From contig JAEDGW010000017.1 in the NCBI GenBank assembly GCA_016297325.1, positions 1-33,603 of the forward strand: a stretch of DNA of 33,603 bases. Direction: 5' to 3'. The position numbers and the translations under genes are program-made. This DNA is from Coprococcus sp. (lineage in GTDB: Bacteria > Bacillota > Clostridia > Lachnospirales > Lachnospiraceae). Below the pieces are notes generated by a model, which saw only the letters and a program-made list of their open reading frames with translations, had not been told where the DNA came from and made no database searches. Shown piece by piece: positions 16,105 to 25,633 of the stretch (its first letter is position 1; each line of letters starts with the position of its first letter).

Positions 16105-16151
16105 TATATATGTTCTGTCATTGACAGATTTCACTATATGATATTTTATTC

Positions 16152-18236
16152 TTACTTATTCTCAGCCTCAGCAGCCTTGTTGTTGCATGTATAACCGCAC
16201 TCCTGATTTGAACATACAAGTTTGTTTCCTTTGACAACCATGTACTCCCCACACTCAGGACACTTCTCGTTGCTAGGCATTGCCCATGACATGAAGTCGC
16301 ACTCCGGAGCATTTATACATCCATAATATCTTCTGCCCTTTCTTGTGGCCTTTATGACTACATCACCGCCACACTTCGGACACGCCACTCCTATCTTCTC
16401 ATAGAACGGCTTGGTGTTCCTGCACTCAGGAAATCCCGGACATGCAAGGAATTTGCCGTGTGGGCCATATTTGACAACCATGTTGCGGCCGCACACATCA
16501 CACACCTCATCTGTGACTTCGTCCTCTATCTTTATGGACTCAAGTTCAGCCTCCGCCTTCTTTACAGCCTCATCAAGGTCAGGATAAAAGTTTCTTACAA
16601 CAACTTTCCAGTCAACTGTACCCTCACCGATATTGTCGAGAAGAGACTCCATATTGGCAGTGAAGTTGACATCTATGATAACCGGGAACGCCTGCTCCAT
16701 GCTCTGGTTCACGGCCTCTCCAAGTGCTGTGACATAGAGTTTCTTCTGCTCCTTAGTGATATATCTTCTTGCAAGGATCGTCGAAATAGTTGGAGCATAG
16801 GTACTTGGTCTTCCTATTCCCAGTTCCTCAAGAGTCTTTACGAGGAGAGCCTCTGTATATCTTGCCGGCGGCTGGGTGAAATGCTGCTTCTCATCGAGAC
16901 TGTCGAGGTTCAGCACATCGCCTTCCTTGAGATTGTTTATTCCCGCAACGCTCTCGCCTCTGTCATTGTCGAGGTTGTAAACTGCCAGAAATCCCTCAAA
17001 TGTGATTTTTGAAGCTGATGTCTGGAACACAGCATCGCCGCAGTGTACTTTCACATTCTTCACAGAATAGACAGCTCCCGCCATCTGGCTTGCAAGGAAT
17101 CTGTTATATATGAGCTGATACAGTCTGAACTGATCCCTTGACAACTGTTCCTTGACCATAACAGGTGACAGTGTCACATCAGTAGGCCTTATAGCCTCAT
17201 GTGCATCCTGTATCTTCTTGTCCGTTCTGGCTCTTCCGTTTGAATCACCTACGAAATCAGCACCGTAGTTCTCTGTTATATATTTGTCTGCTGCCGCAAC
17301 AGCCTCCTCAGATATTCTTGTCGAGTCAGTTCTCAGATAAGTGATAAGACCGATTGTTCCACGTCCCTTTATATCAACGCCCTCATACAACTGCTGGGCT
17401 ATCCTCATGGTCTTTGAAGTAGCAAAATTCAGCTTTGAAGACGCCTCCTGCTGCATGGTACTCGTTGTAAATGGAAGTGGAGCTTTTTTGTTCCTCTCAC
17501 TCTCCTTGATCGACTTAACTACATACTCGCCATCTGCAAGTTCTGCAAGAATGCCATCAAGTGCAGTTCTGCCTGATATCTCTTCTTTGTTTTTTCCATC
17601 TCCTGTGAACTTGAATGTGATCGGTTTCTTGAGCTTTCCTGTACACAGATTAGCATCAAGTGTCCAATACTCCTGAGGTATGAAATCGTTTATCTCACGC
17701 TCTCTGTCACATACAAGCTTAAGTGCAACAGACTGGACCCTTCCTGCTGAAAGTCCCCTCTTTATCTTTGCCCAGAGCACAGGGCTTATCTTGTATCCAA
17801 CAAGTCTGTCAAGCACACGTCTCGCCTGCTGTGCATCGACAAGATTCATATCTATATCACGCGCCTGCTTTATGGAATTCTTTACAGCGTTCTTTGTTAT
17901 CTCATTGAATGTGATTCGCTTATAATCCTTATCCTCCAGCTTCAGTGCCTTCATAAGATGATAGGATATCGCCTCTCCCTCACGATCGGGGTCAGTTGCG
18001 AGATATATCTTATCAGCTTTCTTTACAGCCTTTCTGAGCGCTGCCAGAATATCTCCTTTTCCCCTTATTGTAATATATTTTGGCTCGAAATCATTATCTA
18101 CATCTATTCCCATCTGACTCTTAGGCAGATCCCTCACATGCCCGTTTGAAGCTATAACCTCATAATTAGAGCCCAAAAATTTTTTGATTGTCTTGGCCTT
18201 CGCAGGCGACTCCACAATAACAAGATTTTTTGCCAT
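16152..18236 (-). CDS. topA: DNA topoisomerase I (type IA)
   Basis: The enzyme relaxes negative supercoils by transient single-strand cleavage. The protein is about 694 aa from the ATG at 18236 (MAKNLVIVESPAKAKTIKKF), with AAAGGATATG upstream. The TOPRIM domain (about 1-115) has VESPAK and the DPDREGEA metal motif. The catalytic tyrosine is Tyr300 in GLITYLRTDSTR. Three C-terminal four-Cys zinc ribbons follow, beginning CDVCGRN, CPKCGGD and CPECGEY. It lies downstream of dprA with an 79-bp gap and no terminator, so comM-dprA-topA is probably one operon. The conserved Firmicute order dprA-topA is kept. Confidence 0.97.
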   Translation of the reverse strand: MAKNLVIVESPAKAKTIKKFLGSNYEVIASNGHVRDLPKSQMGIDVDNDFEPKYITIRGKGDILAALRKAVKKADKIYLATDPDREGEAISYHLMKALKLEDKDYKRITFNEITKNAVKNSIKQARDIDMNLVDAQQARRVLDRLVGYKISPVLWAKIKRGLSAGRVQSVALKLVCDREREINDFIPQEYWTLDANLCTGKLKKPITFKFTGDGKNKEEISGRTALDGILAELADGEYVVKSIKESERNKKAPLPFTTSTMQQEASSKLNFATSKTMRIAQQLYEGVDIKGRGTIGLITYLRTDSTRISEEAVAAADKYITENYGADFVGDSNGRARTDKKIQDAHEAIRPTDVTLSPVMVKEQLSRDQFRLYQLIYNRFLASQMAGAVYSVKNVKVHCGDAVFQTSASKITFEGFLAVYNLDNDRGESVAGINNLKEGDVLNLDSLDEKQHFTQPPARYTEALLVKTLEELGIGRPSTYAPTISTILARRYITKEQKKLYVTALGEAVNQSMEQAFPVIIDVNFTANMESLLDNIGEGTVDWKVVVRNFYPDLDEAVKKAEAELESIKIEDEVTDEVCDVCGRNMVVKYGPHGKFLACPGFPECRNTKPFYEKIGVACPKCGGDVVIKATRKGRRYYGCINAPECDFMSWAMPSNEKCPECGEYMVVKGNKLVCSNQECGYTCNNKAAEAENK

Positions 18237-18315
18237 AGATACATATCCTTTCTGTAGTTTTAATTGCACATATGTAAACCTGTTCACCCGGAATCACCTG
18301 ACATCCCCATATCAC

Positions 18316-19440
18316 TCAGGCCCGGATGTAATAGTTTCTCATGAGCTGTTTTACCAGCCCCATCTGTTCAAGATCATACAGTATCTGAGTCACCTCAGAT
18401 ACCGAAATTCCCGCTTCCACGCAGATATCATCCACATGCCGGGATTCCAAACGTACACAACTATACACTTTTTTCTGAATGGGCGCAAGTAAATTTTTAT
18501 TAAAGTCAGATTCTGCCAGTCCGCAGATATGCGGTTTATCATCTGTATTTTCCCTGCACACAGCCTCTTTTATACCCAGTGATTCCAATATATCGCCGGC
18601 ATTCACCACGCACTCTGCCCCCATCCTTATCAGGTTGTTGCAACCTGCGCTTCCGGGATCTGTCACTCTCCCGGGAACAACATATACATCACGCCCCTGC
18701 TCAAGTGCCTGATCTGCAGTTATGAGAGAACCGCTCTTTTCCCTCGCCTCAACCACCAGGACTCCATCCGCAAGTCCGCTTATTATTCTATTCCTATATG
18801 GAAATCTGAAAGCGTCCGGCTTCACATCCAGACCGCTCTCTGACAATACCACGCCTTTCCCGGAGCATATATCATGATAAATATCATAATTCTCCTTTGG
18901 GTATACAACATTTATGCCGCAGCCGAGCACAGCCACGGTTCTTCCTCCCGCTTTCAGCGCAGCCCTGTGGGCCATGCCATCTATTCCGAGCGCCATCCCG
19001 CTCACTATCGCAACTCCCGCACGTGCCATGTCTGACGCAAACCTGTCAGCCATTGTCCGCCCATACACAGACGCCTTCCTTGCGCCTACAACAGCCACCG
19101 AACTCTCCATACACCTCAGCATATCCACGTCACCTCTGGCAAACAGTACCAACGGCGGATCTGGTATGTCGTACAATCTTCCCGGATATGCCGGATGCCC
19201 TGGATATATGTATTCCACTCCGGACTTCATAAGTTTCTCCCTATAACCCAGAACGATATCTTCATCCCTGTATTCAAGGATCGCCTCCGCCTGTCTGTCT
19301 GTGAGGTCCGCCTTAAGCTGCGCCTCCGGCACTTCCCACAGTTTTCCCAGACCTCCATAATGCATGACTATGTTCATCTTAACTGTATTTGTCATGCGGC
19401 TTATCATTCCATACCACAGATATAAAAGTTCATCACTCAT
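18316..19440 (-). CDS. dprA: DNA-processing protein DprA
   Basis: DprA binds incoming single-stranded DNA during natural transformation and loads RecA. From the ATG at 19440 the protein is about 374 aa. An N-terminal SAM-like helical region is followed by the extended Rossmann fold with VAVVGARKASVYG (about 114-127), SGMALGIDGMAH (about 147-158), GCGINVVYP and GSLITADQALEQGRDVYVVPG. A C-terminal winged helix (about 300-374) is kept. The ATG comes 1 nt after the comM stop, and GGGAGGG within the comM end serves as its ribosome binding site, so the two are translationally linked. The longer frame to 19524 is an overlap artefact. Confidence 0.95.
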   Translation of the reverse strand: MSDELLYLWYGMISRMTNTVKMNIVMHYGGLGKLWEVPEAQLKADLTDRQAEAILEYRDEDIVLGYREKLMKSGVEYIYPGHPAYPGRLYDIPDPPLVLFARGDVDMLRCMESSVAVVGARKASVYGRTMADRFASDMARAGVAIVSGMALGIDGMAHRAALKAGGRTVAVLGCGINVVYPKENYDIYHDICSGKGVVLSESGLDVKPDAFRFPYRNRIISGLADGVLVVEAREKSGSLITADQALEQGRDVYVVPGRVTDPGSAGCNNLIRMGAECVVNAGDILESLGIKEAVCRENTDDKPHICGLAESDFNKNLLAPIQKKVYSCVRLESRHVDDICVEAGISVSEVTQILYDLEQMGLVKQLMRNYYIRA

Positions 19441-19441
19441 C

Positions 19442-20974
19442 CTACAGCCCTCCCTGTGCGTCAGTGTTGCGGTAAAATACCGCCTCCTTAAGGTGTCTCT
19501 CAAGCACATCTTCCTCACCATCAAGATCTGCTATGGTTCTCGCTATCTTCAATACCCTGAAGCTTCCTCTGGCCGTCATGTCCATGTGAGCAAAACTGTA
19601 TTCCATAAACTCACGTTCATTTTTCCCAAGAGGAATATACTTTTCACAAAGTCTCGTATCAAGCTGTGAGTTGAACGATATCTTCTCATCCTGATATCTC
19701 CGCTTCTGGGCATTCTGTGCCGCAAACACATGAGCCCTCATCTCCGCCGAGCCAAGCCCCCGTCTTTCGGAAAAAAGTTCCCGGTATTCAACCTTCCTAA
19801 CCTCTACATTTATATCTATCCTGTCAAGCAATGGCTTACTTATTCTGGAATTATAATTCTGTATCTGTCTGGCAGTGCAGGTGCATTTCGTCATGTCGGG
19901 ATAACAGCCGCAAGGGCATGGATTTCTCGCTGCGACAAGCATGAAATCTGCGGGAAATCTGAATATCCCTTCAAGTCTTGATATCGTCACCTCTCCATCC
20001 TCCAGCGGCTGCCTCATCACCTCCAGTACATTCCTGTTGAATTCAGGAAGTTCATCGAGAAAAAGTACACCTCCGTGGGCAAGACTGATCTCACCGGGTC
20101 TTGGAAAAGCGCCGCCCCCTGATAGTGCATGCATTGATATGGTGTGATGCGGTGCGCGATACGGCCGTCTGACCACAATAGACTGGTTCTCACCCATAAG
20201 TCCTGCAACGCTGTATATCTTCGTGATATCTATACTCTCATCGACACTCAGAACGGGAAGTATAGTCGGAATACGTCTGGCTATCATGGATTTGCCCGCA
20301 CCGGCAGGCCCTGTCATAAGAATGTTGTGCATTCCCGCCGCTGCAATCTCAATCCCTCTTTTCAGGCTCTCATGTCCCATGACCTCTGAGAAATCACAGC
20401 CGTAATCCGCATCCTCCCCCGCCAGAAGGTGGTCTACATCAACATATTCAGGTTCGATCACCTGTATTCCACTCAGATAATCCACAAGTTCCTGCAGATT
20501 GCTGACCGGGATGACTGTAGTCCCGGATATGACCGCAGCCTCCTTTGCATTTGCCGCAGGGACTATACACCGTCTGACTCCACATTCAAATGCGCAGTGA
20601 ACTATGGGCAGGACTCCCCTTACGGGATTCACCCGGCCATCAAGGCCCAGTTCGCCCAGTATAAGAATATTGTCTATTTTGTCTGTTGGAATGACTCCCA
20701 TGGATGCCAGCACTCCTGCTGCAATGGGAAGATCGAAGGCAGTGCCTTCCTTTCTGATGTCTGCCGGAGATAAATTGATAGTTATCTTCTTCGGGGGCAG
20801 ACCAAATCCCGAATTCCTAAGGGCAGTCCTGACTCTGTCGCCAGCTTCCCTCACACTTGACGAGAGCAGCCCTACCATATTAAGCATAGGAAGGCCGTCA
20901 TTGATATCCGTCTCCACTGATATCAATTTCCCCTCAACACCGTGGACAAGTCCACTTATTATTCTGCTGTACAT
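19442..20974 (-). CDS. comM: YifB/ComM-family Mg-chelatase-like AAA+ ATPase
   Basis: ComM is a hexameric branch-migration helicase that helps integrate transforming DNA in Gram-negative bacteria. The Firmicute YifB members are assumed to act similarly. The protein is about 510 aa from the ATG at 20974 (AAAGGAGC upstream). It has the N-terminal ChlI domain (about 20-140, ITINLSPADIRKEGTAFDLPI). The AAA+ core has Walker A GPAGAGKS (222-229), Walker B VLFLDELPEF and a Cys-rich segment (CPCGCYPDMTKCTC). A C-terminal Mg_chelatase_C domain follows. It is the first gene of a comM-dprA-topA operon. Confidence 0.93.
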   Translation of the reverse strand: MYSRIISGLVHGVEGKLISVETDINDGLPMLNMVGLLSSSVREAGDRVRTALRNSGFGLPPKKITINLSPADIRKEGTAFDLPIAAGVLASMGVIPTDKIDNILILGELGLDGRVNPVRGVLPIVHCAFECGVRRCIVPAANAKEAAVISGTTVIPVSNLQELVDYLSGIQVIEPEYVDVDHLLAGEDADYGCDFSEVMGHESLKRGIEIAAAGMHNILMTGPAGAGKSMIARRIPTILPVLSVDESIDITKIYSVAGLMGENQSIVVRRPYRAPHHTISMHALSGGGAFPRPGEISLAHGGVLFLDELPEFNRNVLEVMRQPLEDGEVTISRLEGIFRFPADFMLVAARNPCPCGCYPDMTKCTCTARQIQNYNSRISKPLLDRIDINVEVRKVEYRELFSERRGLGSAEMRAHVFAAQNAQKRRYQDEKISFNSQLDTRLCEKYIPLGKNEREFMEYSFAHMDMTARGSFRVLKIARTIADLDGEEDVLERHLKEAVFYRNTDAQGGL

Positions 20975-21030
20975 ATATCGTGCTCCTTTCTGCTTTTGCA
21001 AGCAGCCTCTCCATGAGCACATATCACAAT

Positions 21031-21100
21031 AAAAAAAGGATACCCTATCCCCAGGCATAAGTCAAACGACATTTTGTATACCTGAGGATCGATATCCTTT
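21031..21100 (-). terminator. Terminator of the ABC exporter operon, with an embedded promoter for comM
   Basis: A long imperfect inverted repeat (about 21038-21058 with 21080-21100) ends in a run of seven T on the minus strand. Its 3' arm also contains TTGACT (21060-21065), 17 bp and TATCCT (21037-21042), a plausible promoter for comM-dprA-topA. No other promoter candidate stands out before comM. Confidence 0.7.
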
Positions 21101-21111
21101 CATCTTATATA

Positions 21112-22005
21112 TTACTCTGCATTCCTGCTTCTCTTCTTTTTTATACCGGTTCTGAGCCTTCGTGATGCCAGTCTTATGAGTACAAACGATGCGCACAGAT
21201 TCACGCACACACATATGATATCAAGGTGTCCTACTATGAAATCCGAATATTTGCCGTATCCTGTCATGCCACTCAGCAGTCCCATATCTCCCGTCATCGT
21301 TGAATATGTTTCCCATATCCATATCACAGGATTTAAAGCAAAAAATACAGCCTTTCCCGTCATATAAAACTCATACCCAGCCTGGCCGGAAGTCGAGTTA
21401 TACATCATGGACTCAAATACATTTCCAAGGGCATAGGTTATCAGTACCACCGCCGCAAAAGTTACTATCGTCGACACAGCCGCAGACACCGAAGTCCTCT
21501 TCACACATGAGAAGAATACTCCTATACTGCCTATATATATGTCAATAAAAAATATCATCACAACGTATTTGAACAGAGCACTCCACTGAAGGCCTCCCAC
21601 GACAAATGACACCGCAAGAAACGGGAGTGTCGCGATCACATACATAAGAGTCGTCACCATGGCCGAGAGCAGCTTGCCTGCCACTATCGAAAATGGTTTT
21701 ACCGGGGTGGTCAGCATGATATCAAGAGTCTGTCTCTCACGTTCACCTGATATGGATGTGGATGTGATGATCGGCATGATAAGGCCGATTATACCTATCT
21801 CGCTCAGGGCAAGCACAGGAAACATCCCTGCAATATTTGCATAGTAAGTCTGATACTGTTCACCCCTGTTTATCAGAAATATCATGATAACTATTAAGGC
21901 AAACAGGACATTTATGAGTGTTATGGTCACTGCCATCTTGGCGTTTCGGGAATTTACCAGAATATCCTTTTTAAGTATAGGATTAACGGACATTTTTCCA
22001 GTCAT
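21112..22005 (-). CDS. ABC-2 type transporter permease
   Basis: This integral membrane subunit of an ABC exporter is about 297 aa with roughly six membrane segments. The cytosolic segment SISGERERQTLDIMLTTPVK, typical of ABC-2/NatB-like permeases, follows the second segment. The start is the ATG at 22005, where GGAGG precedes at 8 nt; the GTG at 22014 overlaps that ribosome binding site. The gene overlaps the ATPase gene by 23 bp, which indicates translational coupling. Substrate unknown. Confidence 0.9.
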   Translation of the reverse strand: MTGKMSVNPILKKDILVNSRNAKMAVTITLINVLFALIVIMIFLINRGEQYQTYYANIAGMFPVLALSEIGIIGLIMPIITSTSISGERERQTLDIMLTTPVKPFSIVAGKLLSAMVTTLMYVIATLPFLAVSFVVGGLQWSALFKYVVMIFFIDIYIGSIGVFFSCVKRTSVSAAVSTIVTFAAVVLITYALGNVFESMMYNSTSGQAGYEFYMTGKAVFFALNPVIWIWETYSTMTGDMGLLSGMTGYGKYSDFIVGHLDIICVCVNLCASFVLIRLASRRLRTGIKKKRSRNAE

Positions 22006-22948
22006 GGCTGCCACCTCCTGTTATCTCTAAAAACAGCGATTCCAGATCTCCTCTGTCTCTGTAGAACTGGTGTATATGGACTCCGTTGTCCACCAGACTC
22101 CGCAAAAGCTCCGAGTCACGCTCTCTGCTGCCGGTGTAATATACCAATATCTCATCATCCCTGATCACTATGCGATCCACGTCAAATCTCTCTTTGATGA
22201 TAACCGATATACGATCAATAGATGCCTCCGCATTCATACCAAGCATATATCCTTTTATGCGAACAGGTGACACGGCATCACTGTGATCAAGAATGTCGTC
22301 AACATTGCCGCTCGCCACTACCCTGCCATGATCCAGCACACCTATACTGTCACACATCTCGGACAGCTCAGGAAGTATATGCGAACTTATCATGATGGTC
22401 TTCCCCATGGATGCCAGCCTTTTAAGCAGATCCCTCATCTCAACTCTTGACCTCGGATCAAGACCGGAATTCGGTTCATCAAGTATCAGAAGCTCTGGGT
22501 CATGTATGAGCGCCCGGGCTACACACAATCTCTGCTTCATACCTCTAGACAGACTGTCAACATAAGCTTCTTGTTTGTCCTGAAGGTTGACCAGCTCAAG
22601 AAGTCTCTCCGAAGCAGCCTGAATGTCAGATCTTCTCATACCGTACATGGAACCGTAAAACTCCATATATTCCATAACCCTGAGATTGTCATACACCCCA
22701 AAAAAGTCCGGCACATATCCTATAAGACGCTTCACCTCTGCAGGACGTCTCAGTACGTCCACGCCAGCTATGGTCACATTTCCTGATGTCGCCTTTATAA
22801 GACCACACATGATCCTCATGGTGGTAGTCTTACCCGCTCCATTCGGTCCTACAAATCCAAATATGTCCCCCTTATTGATATGAAGGTTCACATGATCCAG
22901 TGCCAGAAATCTGCCGTATCTCTTAGTCAGTTCTTCTATTTCCACCAT
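21983..22948 (-). CDS. ABC transporter ATP-binding protein
   Basis: This nucleotide-binding subunit pairs with the permease at 21112-22005. From the ATG at 22948 it has about 321 aa: Walker A GPNGAGKTT (about 34-42), Q-loop region YVPDFFGVYDNL, a variant signature LSRGMKQR (about 133-140), Walker B LLILDEPNSGLD and the switch His in ISSHILPEL. A C-terminal accessory domain of about 100 residues follows, as in CcmA/NatA-type exporters. The in-frame GTG at 22960 overlaps the GGAGG site and is less likely. It overlaps the upstream 815-aa gene by 26 bp, so three genes form one coupled operon. Confidence 0.95.
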   Translation of the reverse strand: MVEIEELTKRYGRFLALDHVNLHINKGDIFGFVGPNGAGKTTTMRIMCGLIKATSGNVTIAGVDVLRRPAEVKRLIGYVPDFFGVYDNLRVMEYMEFYGSMYGMRRSDIQAASERLLELVNLQDKQEAYVDSLSRGMKQRLCVARALIHDPELLILDEPNSGLDPRSRVEMRDLLKRLASMGKTIMISSHILPELSEMCDSIGVLDHGRVVASGNVDDILDHSDAVSPVRIKGYMLGMNAEASIDRISVIIKERFDVDRIVIRDDEILVYYTGSRERDSELLRSLVDNGVHIHQFYRDRGDLESLFLEITGGGSHDWKNVR

Positions 22949-25370
22949 TGTCCGGCACACCTCCTCTGGCTGTTATCTCAGGAAGATAACTGTCGTAATA
23001 ATATTCTCCCTGCTGTGGCGCAATAAATCTGAATGTTATGCTGCCATATGTCAGATATTTGCCCAGTTCTCTGCCTTTTAAGACTGTATCTCCATTTGAA
23101 AATACAACATCATAATCACCGGTCTCATTGTTCAGAGCCTTTACAACGACTCTTGATCTTCCACTCCGGTTCTCCAGGCAGTTCAACTCACTGATATCAT
23201 CACCGCTTCCGAATCTGACTGTTATATCAACCTCATCAGCATACAACATAAGATCATCTGAATCATAGTCAGACTGACTGTACCTGTGATCAGCCATATC
23301 ATAGATACTGTTGTAATACACGCCATCCACATCCGCATATTCCTCTGCGCCCAGACTATACACAGTATATGTGCCGTAATTCTCCATACTGTCACCGAAA
23401 GTTTCTGTCTCACGCTCTATACTTCCCCAGACAGCCAGTTTACCCTCATGCGAATTATCCACATTGTACATACCAAGCACATATTCCATATAACTGTTTC
23501 TCGACAAAAGTGACGCTATATCCTCATTGTCATCGTAGTCCTTACCATATCTGGATTGATAATATACACTCATGGAGTCATAATAGTAACCCCTGTTAAG
23601 TCTCATGTTGTCCGGCTTCTCAATGGAGATTGATTCTCCGGGTGCAAGTTCATCCACACAATAATAATATGCGCCACCCACAACCACCAGATTGCTTATA
23701 TTGTAATCCGTATTGTTCGTGACAGTTCCCTCAAATCCATCGGTATATAATGTAATATCACTGTCTATCTTTCCTATGTCATTTACCGATTCACCTGACG
23801 TGCTGATATCCACGCTCTCAAATGGCTTTGTGCAGCGGTATTTTATGTCCGTGCCGTCATCAGTCATCAGCTTCTCCAGTTTGAATTCTTCAGATGATGA
23901 TATGCTGTTAAAATCAGAATTCACTCCGTCCACATGAACATCTGAAAAGCGGTTATCAATATGAAGATCTGACTCTCCGGCCTTTGCACCGATTATATAC
24001 GAATATATATTCTCCCGTTTGACATCGCCGCTTATATCCGCAGCCACAAATGAGAGATTCACAGGTTCAGTAACCCTGTATCTGAGACTTGCAATATATA
24101 TCGCAAATGTTCCAAGGATGGCAAGTGCCGGCACACATACCCATATAAGTTCCTGTCTCTTCCTGCGCTTCAGCACAATATAGACGACCGGGCCGCTGAG
24201 CAGAGTATACACGACTAAAACCATCACTATCAGAACTGCTGACGGCTTCTCCTTCTCATTCACACCAACCGCAGTGTCAAATCCATATGAGCTGTCTGCA
24301 TCATAATAATTTCTGAGCACATTGTCACAGACTGTGGCCGTAAGCCCTTCTTCAAATATCCTTTCCGCAACAGCTTTTTGTTCCTTCTCATCCGCTGTCA
24401 GTGGTGCTCCCAGAGAGTACGGCACAACCACCGCTCTTCCTTTGCCGATATTCTTTATATATATCGGAGCAGGATCACTTATCCCTGCCACCGCACTGCC
24501 ACCGTTCATCTCAAACTGTGTCACGTCTAACGCTTTCTGATTTGCTATAACCTGGCCTGCTTTGTCACAAAATGACACATCTGCCGATCCGTTTCCAACA
24601 GCTGCGCAGCCAACTACCCCGTCCTCAAATCTGCGAAGAACCTTCTCTCCATTTTCACCGAGGGATAGAATTAATGTTCCACCATCATACATCCATGACA
24701 TCATAGCACTGTACTGATCATCAGACAGCTTTGACGTATCATAGTTATCGATCAGGATGTATTCAAGCGCGTCGAGTCCGAGCTCAGAACCAGGCATATC
24801 TGCCTCCGTAACACTTATCCGGTCCACATCCACCGTGTCTGAGTAACAGTCAAGCTGAAGGTCATTGATATACTTAAGGTCATCAGAGCTGTCGCTCATC
24901 ACCGCTGTCATGATAGTCATATCATCATTCGCAATACTGAGCATGTCATTCTCAGAATATACCACTTCACCTGACTCATCAGTGAGTTCGACCTTGACCC
25001 TGCCTGCACCGAGATTGTCGACACAAAACTCCAGCTTCACCTCATCGCCCGCAGCCATAGAGACTTTGCGGGATGACTTTATAGACTGCGTTGGATACAT
25101 ATCCGTATCTACAGGGCTCACCGACACCGTACCATCAAAATCCTCTTCACATGAAATCGTAAGTCTGATAACACTGCCTTTTTCGTACACAGCATATCCG
25201 TCTATACCATACTCGAAATCCACTTTGAAATCAGGATTCTTATCCACAATATTCTGTTCTCCCCTGCCATAGGATCTGTCCGCATCAGTTCCGGCAGATA
25301 CAGGAGTAATCATACTTCCAAACAGCATAAAAGCCACAGCACATCCACACAAAAGCTTTGAACCGTTCAT
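22923..25370 (-). CDS. Large membrane protein with extracytoplasmic domains, partner of the ABC exporter
   Basis: This 815-aa protein has a signal peptide (cleavage near VSA/GT, residue 26) and an extracytoplasmic beta-rich region (about 45-150). A segment resembling the GATase-like fold of ABC-associated auxiliary proteins follows (about 160-345; YILIDNYDTSKLSDDQYSAM, then WMYDGGTLILSLGE). Two membrane spans (about 377-400 and 407-429) are joined by a very short basic loop (KRRKRQE). The C-terminal region of about 385 residues is Asp/Ser/Tyr-rich, probably outside the cell. It lacks a recognised enzyme motif. It is first in the operon and overlaps the ATPase gene, so it likely works with the exporter, as GldG-type auxiliary proteins do in Bacteroidetes. 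The precise function is not known. Confidence 0.8.
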   Translation of the reverse strand: MNGSKLLCGCAVAFMLFGSMITPVSAGTDADRSYGRGEQNIVDKNPDFKVDFEYGIDGYAVYEKGSVIRLTISCEEDFDGTVSVSPVDTDMYPTQSIKSSRKVSMAAGDEVKLEFCVDNLGAGRVKVELTDESGEVVYSENDMLSIANDDMTIMTAVMSDSSDDLKYINDLQLDCYSDTVDVDRISVTEADMPGSELGLDALEYILIDNYDTSKLSDDQYSAMMSWMYDGGTLILSLGENGEKVLRRFEDGVVGCAAVGNGSADVSFCDKAGQVIANQKALDVTQFEMNGGSAVAGISDPAPIYIKNIGKGRAVVVPYSLGAPLTADEKEQKAVAERIFEEGLTATVCDNVLRNYYDADSSYGFDTAVGVNEKEKPSAVLIVMVLVVYTLLSGPVVYIVLKRRKRQELIWVCVPALAILGTFAIYIASLRYRVTEPVNLSFVAADISGDVKRENIYSYIIGAKAGESDLHIDNRFSDVHVDGVNSDFNSISSSEEFKLEKLMTDDGTDIKYRCTKPFESVDISTSGESVNDIGKIDSDITLYTDGFEGTVTNNTDYNISNLVVVGGAYYYCVDELAPGESISIEKPDNMRLNRGYYYDSMSVYYQSRYGKDYDDNEDIASLLSRNSYMEYVLGMYNVDNSHEGKLAVWGSIERETETFGDSMENYGTYTVYSLGAEEYADVDGVYYNSIYDMADHRYSQSDYDSDDLMLYADEVDITVRFGSGDDISELNCLENRSGRSRVVVKALNNETGDYDVVFSNGDTVLKGRELGKYLTYGSITFRFIAPQQGEYYYDSYLPEITARGGVPDNGGNRRTD

Positions 25371-25410
25371 ATCTCATTCCTTCCAAATATTGCAATTTAT
25401 CACTAAAAAT

Positions 25411-25439
25411 ATAATAAGTTGTGTGCATTAATTAAGCAA
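25411..25439 (-). promoter_or_regulatory. Promoter of the ABC exporter operon
   Basis: On the minus strand TTGCTT (25434-25439), 17 bp and TATTAT (25411-25416) give a start about 35 nt before the ATG at 25370. The upstream 25457-25516 is rich in inverted repeats. Confidence 0.6.
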
Positions 25440-25456
25440 CTTACACTTTCTTAAGA

Positions 25457-25520
25457 GCCGACGTCAGGCAATCGGAAGCACGCTGAGGCGTGCACAGGTC
25501 GTCAAGCGGACGCTTGTGAC
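25457..25520. repeat. Cluster of short GC-rich inverted repeats
   Basis: Inverted repeats here are GCACGC-TGAG-GCGTGC (25478-25493), CAAGC-GGAC-GCTTG (25503-25516) and CCGA/TCGG (25458-25461 with 25472-25475). The block is more GC-rich than its surroundings. It lies between the GTPase-operon terminator and the ABC-operon promoter, so it is outside both predicted transcripts. It could be a REP-like element or a small RNA; no family recognised. Confidence 0.4.
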
Positions 25521-25524
25521 ACAT

Positions 25525-25561
25525 AAAAAATATCATATACGGCACATGCCGTATATGATAT
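25525..25561 (-). terminator. Intrinsic terminator of the GTPase operon
   Basis: A 14-bp stem (25530-25543 with 25548-25561) with an ACAT loop is followed by TTTTTT on the minus strand. It lies about 75 bp after the stop of the gene at 25634-26596. Confidence 0.92.
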
Positions 25562-25633
25562 CTATGTCTGTCCATCAGCTGCATCACCTGACCTATACAA
25601 AGTCAGGAGGTGCATACCTTACTGTATACGATT

